The notes below the pieces were generated by a model, which was given only the letters and a program-made list of their open reading frames with translations, had not been told where the DNA came from and searched no databases. The translations under genes were made by a program, and so were the position numbers. This document shows, piece after piece, positions 15,705 to 23,419 of a DNA stretch of 34,482 nucleotides; within the stretch, counting starts at the first letter, position 1, and every line of letters begins with the position of its first letter. The stretch is from Planctomycetota bacterium. Lineage in GTDB: Bacteria; Planctomycetota; Brocadiia; CAIUPP01. The DNA lies in the NCBI GenBank assembly GCA_022705425.1, contig JAKJEM010000033.1, positions 268 through 34,749 of the forward strand. The letters run 5' to 3'.

Positions 15705-16793
15705 TCACTTCGCCCGTGGAGGAGCTGATGGGCGTTCCGCAAAGAATGCCGCCGCCTCCTTCAGCCGTTGGGGGACCGGCAACTTGAAGGGGCATTCCTC
15801 GATGCAGCGCCCGCACTCGATGCACGCCTTCGCTCCCGAGGCGAGCTTCTGGTAGTGTCCTCTGAGTACCTGGCGGTTCGTATCGTCCGTTCGCACATAG
15901 CGTCCCCGATCGTGCAGCGGCAGCAGTTCATCAACGGGAATGTCCCCCGGACAGACCGTGCGGCAGTACCCGCAGGCACGGCAGTAGTCGGCGCCGAAGG
16001 CCGTGGCGGCATCACTCAGGGTCTTCTTCTCCTCCGGGGAGAGCCGTCGCAACCTGGGGATCGCCTCGAAGTAGCGGTCAAGTTCCCGCAGCGATCCGAT
16101 TCCCGGGATCAGCGCCGGGTTCGAGGGATGGGACATGGCAAAGGAGAGTGCCGTCACCAACGTTTCCACCGTCTCCGGCGCGCCCTTCTCCGTTCCCGGA
16201 AACAGACGTCCGCCGCCGAGCGGCTTCATGGCCAGGATTCCCACGTCCATCTCGGCCGCCAGGTCAAGGACCGGCTCAAAGTGGAGATTGGCGTAGTTGT
16301 ACGGCACTTCGGCAAGGTCAATCGCGCCTGTCCGGATGGCCGCCATCGCGTGGTGGGGGCTGTGGGAGGAAAGCCCGATGAACCGCACTTTGCCCTGCGC
16401 CTGGAGGCGGCGCAGCGTCGCGACGTGCCCGGCCACGTTTTCCAGGCGGGCATCGTCGTCCACGTTCTTGATCAACAGGGCATCGAGCGTTTCCACCCCG
16501 AGCGCCTTCAGGCTGCCCTCGATCTGGCCGACGAACTGGTCCGCGGTGAAGGAGGCGCGCGCTTTCGTGACCAGCGTGACGCGATCACGCCGGCCCTTGA
16601 GGGCCTCTCCAATGCGCCACTCGCTGCGGCCGTAGGCGCTGAAGGTGTCCAGCAACTCGATTCCGGCGTCCACGGCCCGGCGCACGATCTCCGCGCCCTC
16701 CATGTCGCCAACGTCCGGACGGCCCAAGGCGATACCGCCCAGTCCGCAGACGGGGAGTCGGAGGTTTGTCCGTCCGAGGCGTATCCGGTTCAT
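15705..16793 (-). CDS. Aldo/keto reductase with C-terminal two-cluster ferredoxin domain
   Basis: A 362-residue fusion of an aldo/keto reductase barrel (about 1-270) with a bacterial ferredoxin-like tail. The tail has two [4Fe-4S] motifs, CRACGYCRTVCP and CIECGRCIEECP, which would let the enzyme exchange electrons with ferredoxin-type partners. In the barrel, Asp49, Tyr54 and Lys77 match three of the four catalytic residues, but where the family His is expected (LLxHN) the protein reads LLIKN, with Lys109. ATG at 16793 is chosen from the conserved opening MNRIRLGRTNLRLPVCGLGG; a longer start at 16853 would overlap the upstream PHP gene. It starts 11 bases after the PHP stop and sits in a three-gene operon. 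The substrate is unknown. Confidence 0.9.
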   Translation of the reverse strand: MNRIRLGRTNLRLPVCGLGGIALGRPDVGDMEGAEIVRRAVDAGIELLDTFSAYGRSEWRIGEALKGRRDRVTLVTKARASFTADQFVGQIEGSLKALGVETLDALLIKNVDDDARLENVAGHVATLRRLQAQGKVRFIGLSSHSPHHAMAAIRTGAIDLAEVPYNYANLHFEPVLDLAAEMDVGILAMKPLGGGRLFPGTEKGAPETVETLVTALSFAMSHPSNPALIPGIGSLRELDRYFEAIPRLRRLSPEEKKTLSDAATAFGADYCRACGYCRTVCPGDIPVDELLPLHDRGRYVRTDDTNRQVLRGHYQKLASGAKACIECGRCIEECPFKLPVPQRLKEAAAFFAERPSAPPRAK

Positions 16794-16804
16794 TTCCACA
16801 GCGT

Positions 16805-17770
16805 TCACCTGCCCGCCCGACGGAAGCGCGCCGGGCCCGGGTCGTCCGACCACTGCCGCCGCCTGGCATCATACCACGCGGGGTTGCTCCATGCCTTGCG
16901 TCCGTGCGCGTCAATGATTTCCACGCGAACGTACCTTGTCCGCCCGAGCCGGGGGCGCATGTCGAACTCGCCCGAGGTCAGCGGCTGCCCCTCGGCGCGC
17001 GCCACGCGCCCGAAGGGGCCTTCCATGTGCCAGACGATCGAACTCACCGGCGAACACTCGACGCGGCAGACGTGCCGGCGGATGCTCAACGCGCGGATAC
17101 TGGGCCCCTGCGTCGCGTAGAACCACCCCCGGCGGATCGCCTTCAGGATCGCCGGCGCCGTCAGGGCGGGCGCTCGGACCTGAAGCCACCCGCCGGCCGG
17201 GTCGCGCAGCGGGCGGTGGAGATCGTCCACGGCAAGGAGCCGCCACGGAAACCCCTCGCTGAGGGCCATGTCCGCGTGCGGGGAGGAATCGCCCAGACCG
17301 CGTTCCACCTCGCACACGTTGTTGAAGACCTCGACGCCGAAGGCGGCGCGCCCCTCGCGCATCTGCTCGATCGAGTGCCCGCTCCAGTACGGGTGCGCGT
17401 ACACTGGGATCCCGCCCTGACGCTCGATGTGCCGGATGGCGGAGCGGGCGGTCTGCTTCTGCATCCGGGCCTTCGACGGCGCCTTCGCCACGCCGATCCC
17501 GACGATGTGGTGATTGACCGCCGTGTGCGGCGTCCGGGCGGGGGGGTGCAGCTCGATTCCGGGGATCACCAGGAAGCCCTTCCGGCAGAGGCTTCCGACC
17601 TCTTCATGGCACTTCCAGTGGTCCGTCAGCGTCAGGAAGTCGTAGCCCCGCGTGCGATAGAGTTCCGCCACCTCCTGCGGCGTGCCCTTGCCGTCGCTCA
17701 GCGTCGTGTGGGTGTGGCAGTTTCCGCGATACCATCGTCCGGCGGCGGAGAATACGGCGAATGCGCTCAT
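16805..17770 (-). CDS. PHP-domain metal-dependent phosphoesterase-like protein
   Basis: A 321-residue protein of the polymerase-and-histidinol-phosphatase (PHP) superfamily. Metal-binding motifs in order: NCHTHTTLSDG (His19, His21, Asp26), LTDHW (His51), GIELH (Glu73, His75), VNHH (87-88), YAHPYW (His126) and VDDLHRP near residue 200. About 100 C-terminal residues, after the catalytic barrel, look like a beta-rich domain (SIVWHMEGPFG, VRVEIIDAHGRKAWSNP) of the kind that often closes stand-alone PHP proteins. There is no signal peptide. It is the first gene of a minus-strand operon followed 11 bases later by the Fe-S aldo/keto reductase. It would hydrolyse a phosphoester or similar bond; the substrate is not evident. 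Confidence 0.88.
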   Translation of the reverse strand: MSAFAVFSAAGRWYRGNCHTHTTLSDGKGTPQEVAELYRTRGYDFLTLTDHWKCHEEVGSLCRKGFLVIPGIELHPPARTPHTAVNHHIVGIGVAKAPSKARMQKQTARSAIRHIERQGGIPVYAHPYWSGHSIEQMREGRAAFGVEVFNNVCEVERGLGDSSPHADMALSEGFPWRLLAVDDLHRPLRDPAGGWLQVRAPALTAPAILKAIRRGWFYATQGPSIRALSIRRHVCRVECSPVSSIVWHMEGPFGRVARAEGQPLTSGEFDMRPRLGRTRYVRVEIIDAHGRKAWSNPAWYDARRRQWSDDPGPARFRRAGR

Positions 17771-17805
17771 GGCGGCTCGGACCTCCGTTGCCCTTCCTGA
17801 CCCTT

Positions 17806-17834
17806 ATCCTAGTCTTGCCTCACCGGGAAGGCAA
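17806..17834 (-). promoter_or_regulatory. Candidate promoter of the PHP operon
   Basis: On the minus strand TTGCCT (17834-17829) is followed by 17 bases and TAGGAT (17811-17806), each matching four of six consensus positions. It starts 36 bases before the PHP start codon and is interwoven with the preceding terminator hairpins. Confidence 0.35.
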
Positions 17835-17850
17835 CCCGGCGGTTCGCCGG
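17815..17850 (-). terminator. Tandem hairpins ending the nqr operon
   Basis: CCGGCG (17836-17841) pairs with CGCCGG (17845-17850) around GTT, and TTGCCT (17815-17820) pairs with AGGCAA (17829-17834) around eight bases. Both lie within 50 bases of the stop of the last nqr-operon gene (17863), before the next promoter. Confidence 0.45.
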
Positions 17851-17862
17851 CGGCGGGACAAG

Positions 17863-18330
17863 CTAGTCCGGCGTCAGCCCCAGGATACGCGCCGTGCGCT
17901 CCGGGTCCACGCGGAAGACGCTCCCGACCCCCTCGAAGAACCCGTGTTGCTCGATCATGTGGAGACTCAGCCACGACCACAACGCCTCCTCGCCGGTCTT
18001 CACGTCGCGGGCCGTCACCACGCACTTCGGGAAGCGTCCGGGGTGCTGGAAGGGGCAGAGGATTCCCCCGCGCGTCTCCGTAGCCTGCACTTCGAGGCGA
18101 TCCTCGAAGAGCGCCGGGTCGCCGAGTTGGGCGCGCGCGAACTCGGTGACGGCCCGCATCCGGGCCGCGAGCGCCGCGCGCGTCACCCCCAACGCCTCGA
18201 GCGCCGCCGCGTCCGCCGCGACGATCTCCTCGATCGCTCGCGGGTCGTCGCCCAGCATTCCGTCCCGCGTCAACCGTCCCGGCTTCATCAACTCGCGGAT
18301 GTCCCGCTCGCGCGGCGTCATCTTCCCCAT
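17863..18330 (-). CDS. Conserved hypothetical protein at the end of the nqr operon
   Basis: A 155-residue soluble protein that I cannot assign. The N-terminal half is helical and charged (MTPRERDIRELMKPGRLTRD, then DAAALEALGVTRAALAARMRAV). The C-terminal half has a two-Cys segment ILCPFQHPGRFPKCVV, then KTGEEALWSWLSLHMIEQHG and FFEGVGSVFRVDPERTARIL. It starts 10 bases after the nqrF stop, so it is very likely co-transcribed and could serve NQR assembly or regulation. It does not resemble NqrM or ApbE, the known NQR maturation factors. Cys and His residues in the C-terminal half could bind a metal. The function is not known. Confidence 0.75.
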   Translation of the reverse strand: MGKMTPRERDIRELMKPGRLTRDGMLGDDPRAIEEIVAADAAALEALGVTRAALAARMRAVTEFARAQLGDPALFEDRLEVQATETRGGILCPFQHPGRFPKCVVTARDVKTGEEALWSWLSLHMIEQHGFFEGVGSVFRVDPERTARILGLTPD

Positions 18331-18340
18331 GGGCGCGCTC

Positions 18341-19444
18341 TCACGAAAACTTGTCGTAGAAGAGGAATTCGTCCGTCACCCCTTTGGCGCGAAGCACCTT
18401 GGCGCACGCGTCAATCAGTCCGGGGCTGCCGCAGAGGTAGAACTCCGTGTTCGAAGCGTCGGGAACGTGCCGGTCGAGCACGCCGGTGATCAGGCCGCGT
18501 TCGCCCGTCCATTCGTCCCCCGGTTCCGGCATCGAGAGGGCGGGGATGAACCGGAGGCCGGCGTAACGCCCCGTGTATCGCTGCATGAAGTCCAGGTGGA
18601 AGAGGTCCTTCCGCGCCCGCGCGCCGAAGAAGAAGGTTGTCCCCCGGCGCGAGAGTTCCTCCGGCTGCGACTGGATGATGGACTTGAAGGGCGCGAAGCC
18701 GCTCCCCCCCGCGATGAAGACGATCCGGCGTTCCGTGGGGCGCAGCCAGAAGTCGCCGTACGGCCCGTTCAGGCGGACGCGGTCTCCGACCTTGAGGTAG
18801 CGGAAGACCCAGGTGGTGCAGACGCCGTTCGGCGCCTGACGGATGATGAGCTCGATCCCGCCGTTCTCCTGGGCGGGGGAGGACATCGAGTAGGCGCGAT
18901 AGACCGGCTGCGGGTTTCCCGGATACTCCGGGGCTTCCAGTTGGATGTACTGTCCCGGCTTGAAGGAGATCGTGGGTGGGTTCGTCAGGCGGAAGCGGAG
19001 TTCCTTGATGTCGTACGTCAGGTCGGTCATGCTCTCCACCACGGCCTCATACTGGCGAATGGCGAAGAGGTCTTCCGGGATTTCGACGGCGATGTCGTTG
19101 CGGAGCTTCACCTGGCAGGAGAGGCGCACTCCCGCCGCCCGTTCCGCCGGCGAGAGGTAGGGCTCCTCCATCGGCAGGATCGGCCCGCCCCCGCTGAGGA
19201 CCTTGACCTTGCAGTAGGCGCAGGTCGCCCGCCCGCCGCACGCCGAGGGGATGAAGATCTTCTGCGTCATCAGCCCGATCAGCAGCGAATTCCCGCCGCG
19301 GACCTTCAGATGGCGGCTGCCGCCGTTGACGTCAATCATCACGTCCCCGTAGCGGTTGAACAGCCCGTCGGCGATGACCAGCAACAGCGCCAGCGCGCCG
19401 CCCAGTCCGCCGATCACCGCCGAGGCCTTCAGCAGCTCTTCCAT
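18341..19444 (-). CDS. nqrF: Na+-translocating NADH:quinone reductase subunit F
   Basis: A 367-residue NADH dehydrogenase subunit that passes electrons from NADH through FAD to a [2Fe-2S] cluster. One N-terminal membrane helix (about 8-27) is followed by the ferredoxin domain with ligands Cys69, Cys75, Cys78 and Cys110 (SACGGRATCAYC ... LSCQ). The FAD site is RAYSMSS (183-189), and the NADH site lies at IAGGSGFAPFKSI (244-256) and YLCGSPGLI. Length is slightly below the usual about 400 residues. It starts one base after the nqrE stop and ends 10 bases before the conserved hypothetical gene. This subunit distinguishes an NQR from an RNF complex. Confidence 0.96.
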   Translation of the reverse strand: MEELLKASAVIGGLGGALALLLVIADGLFNRYGDVMIDVNGGSRHLKVRGGNSLLIGLMTQKIFIPSACGGRATCAYCKVKVLSGGGPILPMEEPYLSPAERAAGVRLSCQVKLRNDIAVEIPEDLFAIRQYEAVVESMTDLTYDIKELRFRLTNPPTISFKPGQYIQLEAPEYPGNPQPVYRAYSMSSPAQENGGIELIIRQAPNGVCTTWVFRYLKVGDRVRLNGPYGDFWLRPTERRIVFIAGGSGFAPFKSIIQSQPEELSRRGTTFFFGARARKDLFHLDFMQRYTGRYAGLRFIPALSMPEPGDEWTGERGLITGVLDRHVPDASNTEFYLCGSPGLIDACAKVLRAKGVTDEFLFYDKFS

Positions 19445-19445
19445 G

Positions 19446-20051
19446 TCACCGGATGCTCAGCATTCCCGCCAGGCCCGTGAAGGCCAGCGCCATGATCCCC
19501 GTGATCACCAGGGCGATCCCCGGACCGTCCATGCCCCGCGGCAGGCGGGCGGGTTGCAGCCGCCCCCGGATGCCCGCCAGCAGCACAATCGCCAGCCACC
19601 ATCCCAGTCCCGATCCCGCGCCGTAGCATACGGACTGGATGAGACTGTAGTTCCGGATTTGCAGAAAGAGGCACGCGCCCAAAATCGCGCAGTTCACCGT
19701 AATCAGCGGCAGAAAGACCCCCAGCGCGAAGTAGAGGCGCGGGCTCAGCCGCTCCAACGCCATTTCCAGGATCTGCACCGTGGCGGCGATCACCAGCATG
19801 AAGGCGATCAGTTGGAGGTACTCCAGGCCCAGCGGCGCGAGCACGCGCCAGTACACGACGTAGCACAGGCCCGAGGTCACCGTCATCACCACCGTCACCG
19901 CCGCCCCGAGCCCCGCCGCCGCCCGCATCTCGCGCGAGATGGCGAGATAGGAGCACATCCCGAGGAAGTTCGTCAGCAGCATGTTCTCGGCAATGACCGC
20001 GCCCAGGAGAATCACCCACGGCGCGTACGGGGGTATGTCCGTCGGCATCAT
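19446..20051 (-). CDS. nqrE: Na+-translocating NADH:quinone reductase subunit E
   Basis: A 201-residue polytopic membrane protein with six helices, homologous to RnfA and NqrD. Recognisable stretches are ILLGAVIAENMLLTNFLGMC near the N-terminus, with a cysteine of the kind that binds the membrane-embedded iron centre shared with NqrD, and VNCAILGACLFLQIRNYSLI in the middle, with a second conserved Cys. The ATG at 20051 overlaps the nqrD stop by four bases and has AGGAGG seven bases upstream; the next codon is also ATG. It helps conduct Na+ and electrons through the membrane part of the complex. Confidence 0.95.
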   Translation of the reverse strand: MMPTDIPPYAPWVILLGAVIAENMLLTNFLGMCSYLAISREMRAAAGLGAAVTVVMTVTSGLCYVVYWRVLAPLGLEYLQLIAFMLVIAATVQILEMALERLSPRLYFALGVFLPLITVNCAILGACLFLQIRNYSLIQSVCYGAGSGLGWWLAIVLLAGIRGRLQPARLPRGMDGPGIALVITGIMALAFTGLAGMLSIR

Positions 20052-20665
20052 CTCTTCCCCTCCTGCGGCGGTTCCGAAAGATATCGGCATCCCCAGACCA
20101 GCAGCGCCAGCACGAAGAAGGCGCCCGCCGGCATCACCATCAGCGTCCAGCGCGTCCAGCCTGCCCCCATCACGGGATAGCCCAGCAGCGTTCCGAAGCC
20201 CAGCGGTTCGCGCACCAGGGCGATGGCGATCAGCGCCGCCGCGTAGCCCGCGCCGCTGCCCAGCCCGTCCAGGAAGCTCGGCCACGGCTTGTTGTTGATC
20301 GCGAAGGCCTCCAGGCGTCCCTGCAGAATGCAGTTGGTGATGATCAGGCCGACGTAGGGCCCCAGGTCTCGCGAGACCTCCGGGAGGAAGGCCTTCAGGA
20401 AGAGGTGCAGGATGACCACGTAGAAGGCGATGATGAGGATTTCGACCATGATGCGGATGCGGCGGGGCGTGGCGTCGCGCAGCAGGGACATCGTCAGGCT
20501 GGACATGGACGCCGCGTAGATGACCCCCGCGGCCATGACCAGGGTGTTCCGCATCAGGTTCGTCACGGCCAGCGCGGAGCAGATGCCGAGCACCTGTCGG
20601 AAGATGGCGTTGTCGTACCAGAGGCCCGTCGCCAGCGCTTGGCGCGTCGAAGGCAGTTGGGCCAT
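20048..20665 (-). CDS. nqrD: Na+-translocating NADH:quinone reductase subunit D
   Basis: A 205-residue polytopic membrane protein, homologous to RnfE. Diagnostic segments are QVLGICSALAVTNLMRNTLVM with a conserved Cys, and GLIITNCILQGRLEAFAINN with the second Cys; together with the pair in NqrE these residues surround the intramembrane iron site. About six helices are visible. ATG at 20665 follows the nqrC stop by two bases; a longer open frame upstream overlaps nqrC and has no similarity. The gene overlaps nqrE by four bases. Confidence 0.95.
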   Translation of the reverse strand: MAQLPSTRQALATGLWYDNAIFRQVLGICSALAVTNLMRNTLVMAAGVIYAASMSSLTMSLLRDATPRRIRIMVEILIIAFYVVILHLFLKAFLPEVSRDLGPYVGLIITNCILQGRLEAFAINNKPWPSFLDGLGSGAGYAAALIAIALVREPLGFGTLLGYPVMGAGWTRWTLMVMPAGAFFVLALLVWGCRYLSEPPQEGKR

Positions 20666-20667
20666 GG

Positions 20668-21294
20668 CTAGTTCCTTCCCGCCGGCGCGGCGAGGGCCGC
20701 GCGTAGATCGCGGAGCGCCTGGTTCACGATGGTTCGGGCGCTTTCGCTGGTGCGCGTGGCGCCGCTGATGGCATTGACCTCCTGCGGGCCGTTCGCCGGC
20801 GCCCCCTCCGGCAGGAAGGCCAGCCCCGCGCCCTCGCCGGCGGCGCTCTTGCCTCGGAACTGGGCCGTGAACCATCCCTCGCCGATGCGCCCGCCCAGGC
20901 CCGGCGTCTCGACGTGGTCGCTGAAGACGATCCCCCGGATTTCGCGTCCCTGCGGGTCGGTGCTGATCATGCCCCGGATCGGTCCCCAGAACCCCTTGCC
21001 CGAGAAGAACACGCCGATCGCATGGACGGTCTTCCCATCGTCCTCATAGGCCACATACACCTCGCGCCCGTTGCGCGTTTCGCGGCGCACGCGCTTCTCG
21101 TACATCTCATTCACCTCGCGCGCGCCGGTCCCCGTGGGGTGGAGGTCCAGCCCCGCCAGTCGCGCCCGGTTCGTCCGCAGGGTCTCGTTCTCCGTCACGC
21201 GGTCGGAGAGCGCCAGTTTGGCGCCGGTCATCAGCAGGGTGGCCGCCGCGCAGAGGACCGTCATATACACGATTGTATAGACCCGGTCTCTCAT
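20668..21294 (-). CDS. nqrC: Na+-translocating NADH:quinone reductase subunit C (covalent FMN)
   Basis: A 208-residue subunit with a single N-terminal membrane helix (about 5-28) and an exported FMN-binding domain. The flavinylation motif is NAISGATRTS, with Thr180 the expected covalent FMN site attached by ApbE; the apbE gene is not in the window. Other family marks are GKGFWGPIRGMI (99-110) and DHVETPGLGGRI (126-137). It overlaps nqrB by four bases and ends two bases before nqrD. Length is somewhat shorter than the roughly 255 residues of Vibrio NqrC. Confidence 0.95.
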   Translation of the reverse strand: MRDRVYTIVYMTVLCAAATLLMTGAKLALSDRVTENETLRTNRARLAGLDLHPTGTGAREVNEMYEKRVRRETRNGREVYVAYEDDGKTVHAIGVFFSGKGFWGPIRGMISTDPQGREIRGIVFSDHVETPGLGGRIGEGWFTAQFRGKSAAGEGAGLAFLPEGAPANGPQEVNAISGATRTSESARTIVNQALRDLRAALAAPAGRN

Positions 21295-22292
21295 CCTGCC
21301 GCTCCCTTCTTCTCCCCCGTGGCCAGGCGCGCCAGGTAGTCCAGCGTCGGCGCGCACATGTTGCCCAGAAGGATCGCGAACATGATGTTCTCCGGGAAGG
21401 TTCCAAAGCGTCGCACTACCACCGTCAGCGCGCCGATCAGGAGTCCGTAGGCCCAACGCGCGGAGGTCGTCCTGGGCGCGCTTACCGGCTCCGTGACCAT
21501 GAAGACTACACCGAAGAGGAAGCCGCCGGCCAGGACCGACCAGAGGGGATCGGGCATGTTCGCCGCTCCGCCGAGCTTCAGCGCCGCCCCCATCCCGAGC
21601 GCGCCCAGCACCGGCGCAGCCATCAGACGCCAGTCCGCGATCTTGCGGATCAGCAGGTACGCCGCCCCCAGCAGAATCGCCGGCACGAACGTTTCACCCA
21701 GGCAGCCGGCCCGGTGGCCCAGGAAGAGGTCGAGATGCGGCGTCAACTCGCCGCCGTGGCTGAGCCGCAGCAGGGGGGTCGCCCCCGTGAGGCCGTTGAG
21801 CGCCTCGCCGCTCCAGCGGGCGAACCCGCCCCACCCGCCCGAAGAGGGCGCGGTCCACTGGCCCGTCATGGCGACGGGGAAGCAGACATAGATGAAGCAA
21901 CGTCCCACCAGGGCGGGGTTGAAGACGTTGCGCCCGAACCCTCCAAACAACTCCTTGCCGAAGAGGATGCCCACGAACGCGCCAACCGCTGCGATCCACA
22001 GCGGGATCGCTGGCGGCAGCGTCAGGGCCAGGAGGAGCCCGCTCACGAAGACGGCCGATGTCACCGGCTCGCGCCGCGACCGGGTGAAGAGCCATTCGGC
22101 GAAGAAGCCCGCTCCCGCCGCCACGGCGATCACCGCCAGCGAGCGCCAGCCGAAGCGGTAGATCGAAGCCGCCGTGACCGGAATGCACGCGATCATCACG
22201 CCCGTCATCGGCGCTTGCCAACGGATCAGGGGCGTCTTCTTCTTCACCCCCGCCGCAGGCGCGGCAGGGGGGGGCGATGCGCTTAAGGCCAT
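21291..22292 (-). CDS. nqrB: Na+-translocating NADH:quinone reductase subunit B, short form
   Basis: A 333-residue polytopic membrane protein, shorter than the roughly 410 residues of Vibrio NqrB, mainly through a reduced N-terminus. Family segments: FVSGLLLALTLPPAIPLWIA (82-101), GKELFGGFGRNVFNPALVGR (112-131) and FMVTEPVSAPRTTSARWAYG (264-283). The flavinylation site reads GLTGATPL with Thr172, so the usual Ser before GAT is Thr169. ATG at 22292 has GGAG six bases upstream; a start at 22322 is possible. It is the first nqr gene present. Instead of nqrA, the gene upstream (90 bases away) is a HAD phosphatase. Confidence 0.94.
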   Translation of the reverse strand: MALSASPPPAAPAAGVKKKTPLIRWQAPMTGVMIACIPVTAASIYRFGWRSLAVIAVAAGAGFFAEWLFTRSRREPVTSAVFVSGLLLALTLPPAIPLWIAAVGAFVGILFGKELFGGFGRNVFNPALVGRCFIYVCFPVAMTGQWTAPSSGGWGGFARWSGEALNGLTGATPLLRLSHGGELTPHLDLFLGHRAGCLGETFVPAILLGAAYLLIRKIADWRLMAAPVLGALGMGAALKLGGAANMPDPLWSVLAGGFLFGVVFMVTEPVSAPRTTSARWAYGLLIGALTVVVRRFGTFPENIMFAILLGNMCAPTLDYLARLATGEKKGAAG

Positions 22293-22382
22293 GACTGCTC
22301 CAACAGAACACCCGCCCCGCATTCACCGTCGCCTTCAACCGCCGCGTCTCCCCCCTTGCAGACGCCGTACGCCGATCCCGCG

Positions 22383-23063
22383 TCAGTATTTTGCCCCATC
22401 GCGCCCCCCATCGTCAACCAGAAACGCGGACATCGCCCACGGCGAGTCGAAGAGAAAATCGGGCCTGGCGCGTGCCAGCTCCTCCGCGTCGCCGAAGCCG
22501 TACGTCACCGCGCCCGAGCGCAGTCCGCACACGCGCGCCCCGGCCACGTCGTGTTCCCGGTCGCCCACCATGATCGTTCCCTCCGGCGCAAGCCCCTCCG
22601 CTTCAAGCACGTGCGCGATCAGGTGCGCCTTCTCCGTGCGGCGTCCGTCCAGCTCGCTGCCGTGAATCGCCGCGAAGTGCTCCGCCAGGCCGAAGTGGCG
22701 CAGAATCTCGACGGCGTAAACGCGCGGCTTCGACGTTGCCAGCATCAGGCACACCCCGGCCCGCCTCACGCGGTCGAGCGCCTGCGGGATGCCGTCATAG
22801 ACGACGTTCTCATACATTCCCACGGTGGAGAAGCGCGCGCGATAGAGGGCCAGTGCGCGGTCCAGCAGCGCCGGGTCATCGCTCTCCAGCAGGCGCGCAA
22901 AGCTGCGCCGCAGCGGCGGCCCGATGCACCATAGCAGTTCGTCCTCGTGCGGCGTCGAACGATCGAGTTCCCGCAGAGCGTGCTGAATGCACCGCGTGAT
23001 CCCCTGCCGGGGGTCGCTGAGTGTCCCATCCAGGTCCAGCAGCGCCGTCACGAAGCGCGCCAT
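22383..23063 (-). CDS. HAD-family phosphatase (phosphoglycolate phosphatase-like)
   Basis: A 226-residue haloacid dehalogenase-type hydrolase with a helical cap after the first motif. Motif I is LLDLDGTLSD (Asp10, Asp12), motif II LATSKP, motif III the Lys of RRTEKA, and motif IV VGDREHDVAGA. This is the pattern of Gph-type phosphoglycolate phosphatases and related pyrophosphatases. ATG at 23063 has GAGGA six bases upstream. A perfect TATAAT lies 48 bases before the start on the minus strand. nqrB begins 90 bases after its stop in the same direction, so this gene may head the nqr transcript. The exact phosphate substrate is not shown. Confidence 0.88.
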   Translation of the reverse strand: MARFVTALLDLDGTLSDPRQGITRCIQHALRELDRSTPHEDELLWCIGPPLRRSFARLLESDDPALLDRALALYRARFSTVGMYENVVYDGIPQALDRVRRAGVCLMLATSKPRVYAVEILRHFGLAEHFAAIHGSELDGRRTEKAHLIAHVLEAEGLAPEGTIMVGDREHDVAGARVCGLRSGAVTYGFGDAEELARARPDFLFDSPWAMSAFLVDDGGRDGAKY

Positions 23064-23092
23064 TCCGCGTCCTCACTCCTCAACGCTCGGGG

Positions 23093-23116
23093 GACTCCCT
23101 GCCGGGAGTCATTATA
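23093..23116 (-). promoter_or_regulatory. -10 element and inverted repeat upstream of the HAD/nqr genes
   Basis: On the minus strand TATAAT (23116-23111) is followed directly by a perfect inverted repeat, GACTCCC (23093-23099) and GGGAGTC (23104-23110) with a four-base spacer. The repeat would cover the transcription start, as an operator does. The -35 region is weak (CTGGCC at an 18-base spacing). Confidence 0.5.
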
Positions 23117-23184
23117 GGAACACCCGCCGTGCGGGGCCAGCCGTGGCGTTGCCGGCGCCGCTCCATGTTCGGCGGCGGGTGCCA

Positions 23185-23213
23185 TTGACAAGAACAGGGC
23201 AATAGGATATGAA
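23185..23213 (+). promoter_or_regulatory. Candidate promoter of the right-hand catabolic cluster
   Basis: A perfect -35 TTGACA (23185-23190) is followed by 17 bases and TATGAA (23208-23213, four of six matches). The area is locally AT-rich compared with its surroundings. It would give a leader of about 200 bases before the ATG at 23420. Confidence 0.5.
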
Positions 23214-23419
23214 ACGGTTTATATGCTCTGAGCCGATCAGGCGAGGCTTCCCGTTTGTTGCGAGGGAGTTGGGGTCTGCGCGGCGCGTTGTTTCGCGTGC
23301 AGGCGCGCCGGAGCGCTCCAGCGTGCTCGTTGCGCCCGAGCGTGGCGGCGGGTATGCTGTGACGCCGCCGTGGCGCGCGTCGTGGCTCAGGTGGTGGTCC
23401 GGGGTGGAGGACGCAGACG

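Larger units (their letters stand above)
23064..23419. other. Divergent intergenic region, 356 bp, with promoters on both strands
   Basis: No gene is supported here. The region holds the HAD/nqr promoter with its inverted repeat on the minus strand (23093-23116), a candidate plus-strand promoter (23185-23213), and then about 200 bases of leader before the transglutaminase-like gene. A 72-codon plus-strand open frame (23209-23427) starts inside that promoter and is not called. Confidence 0.5.
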
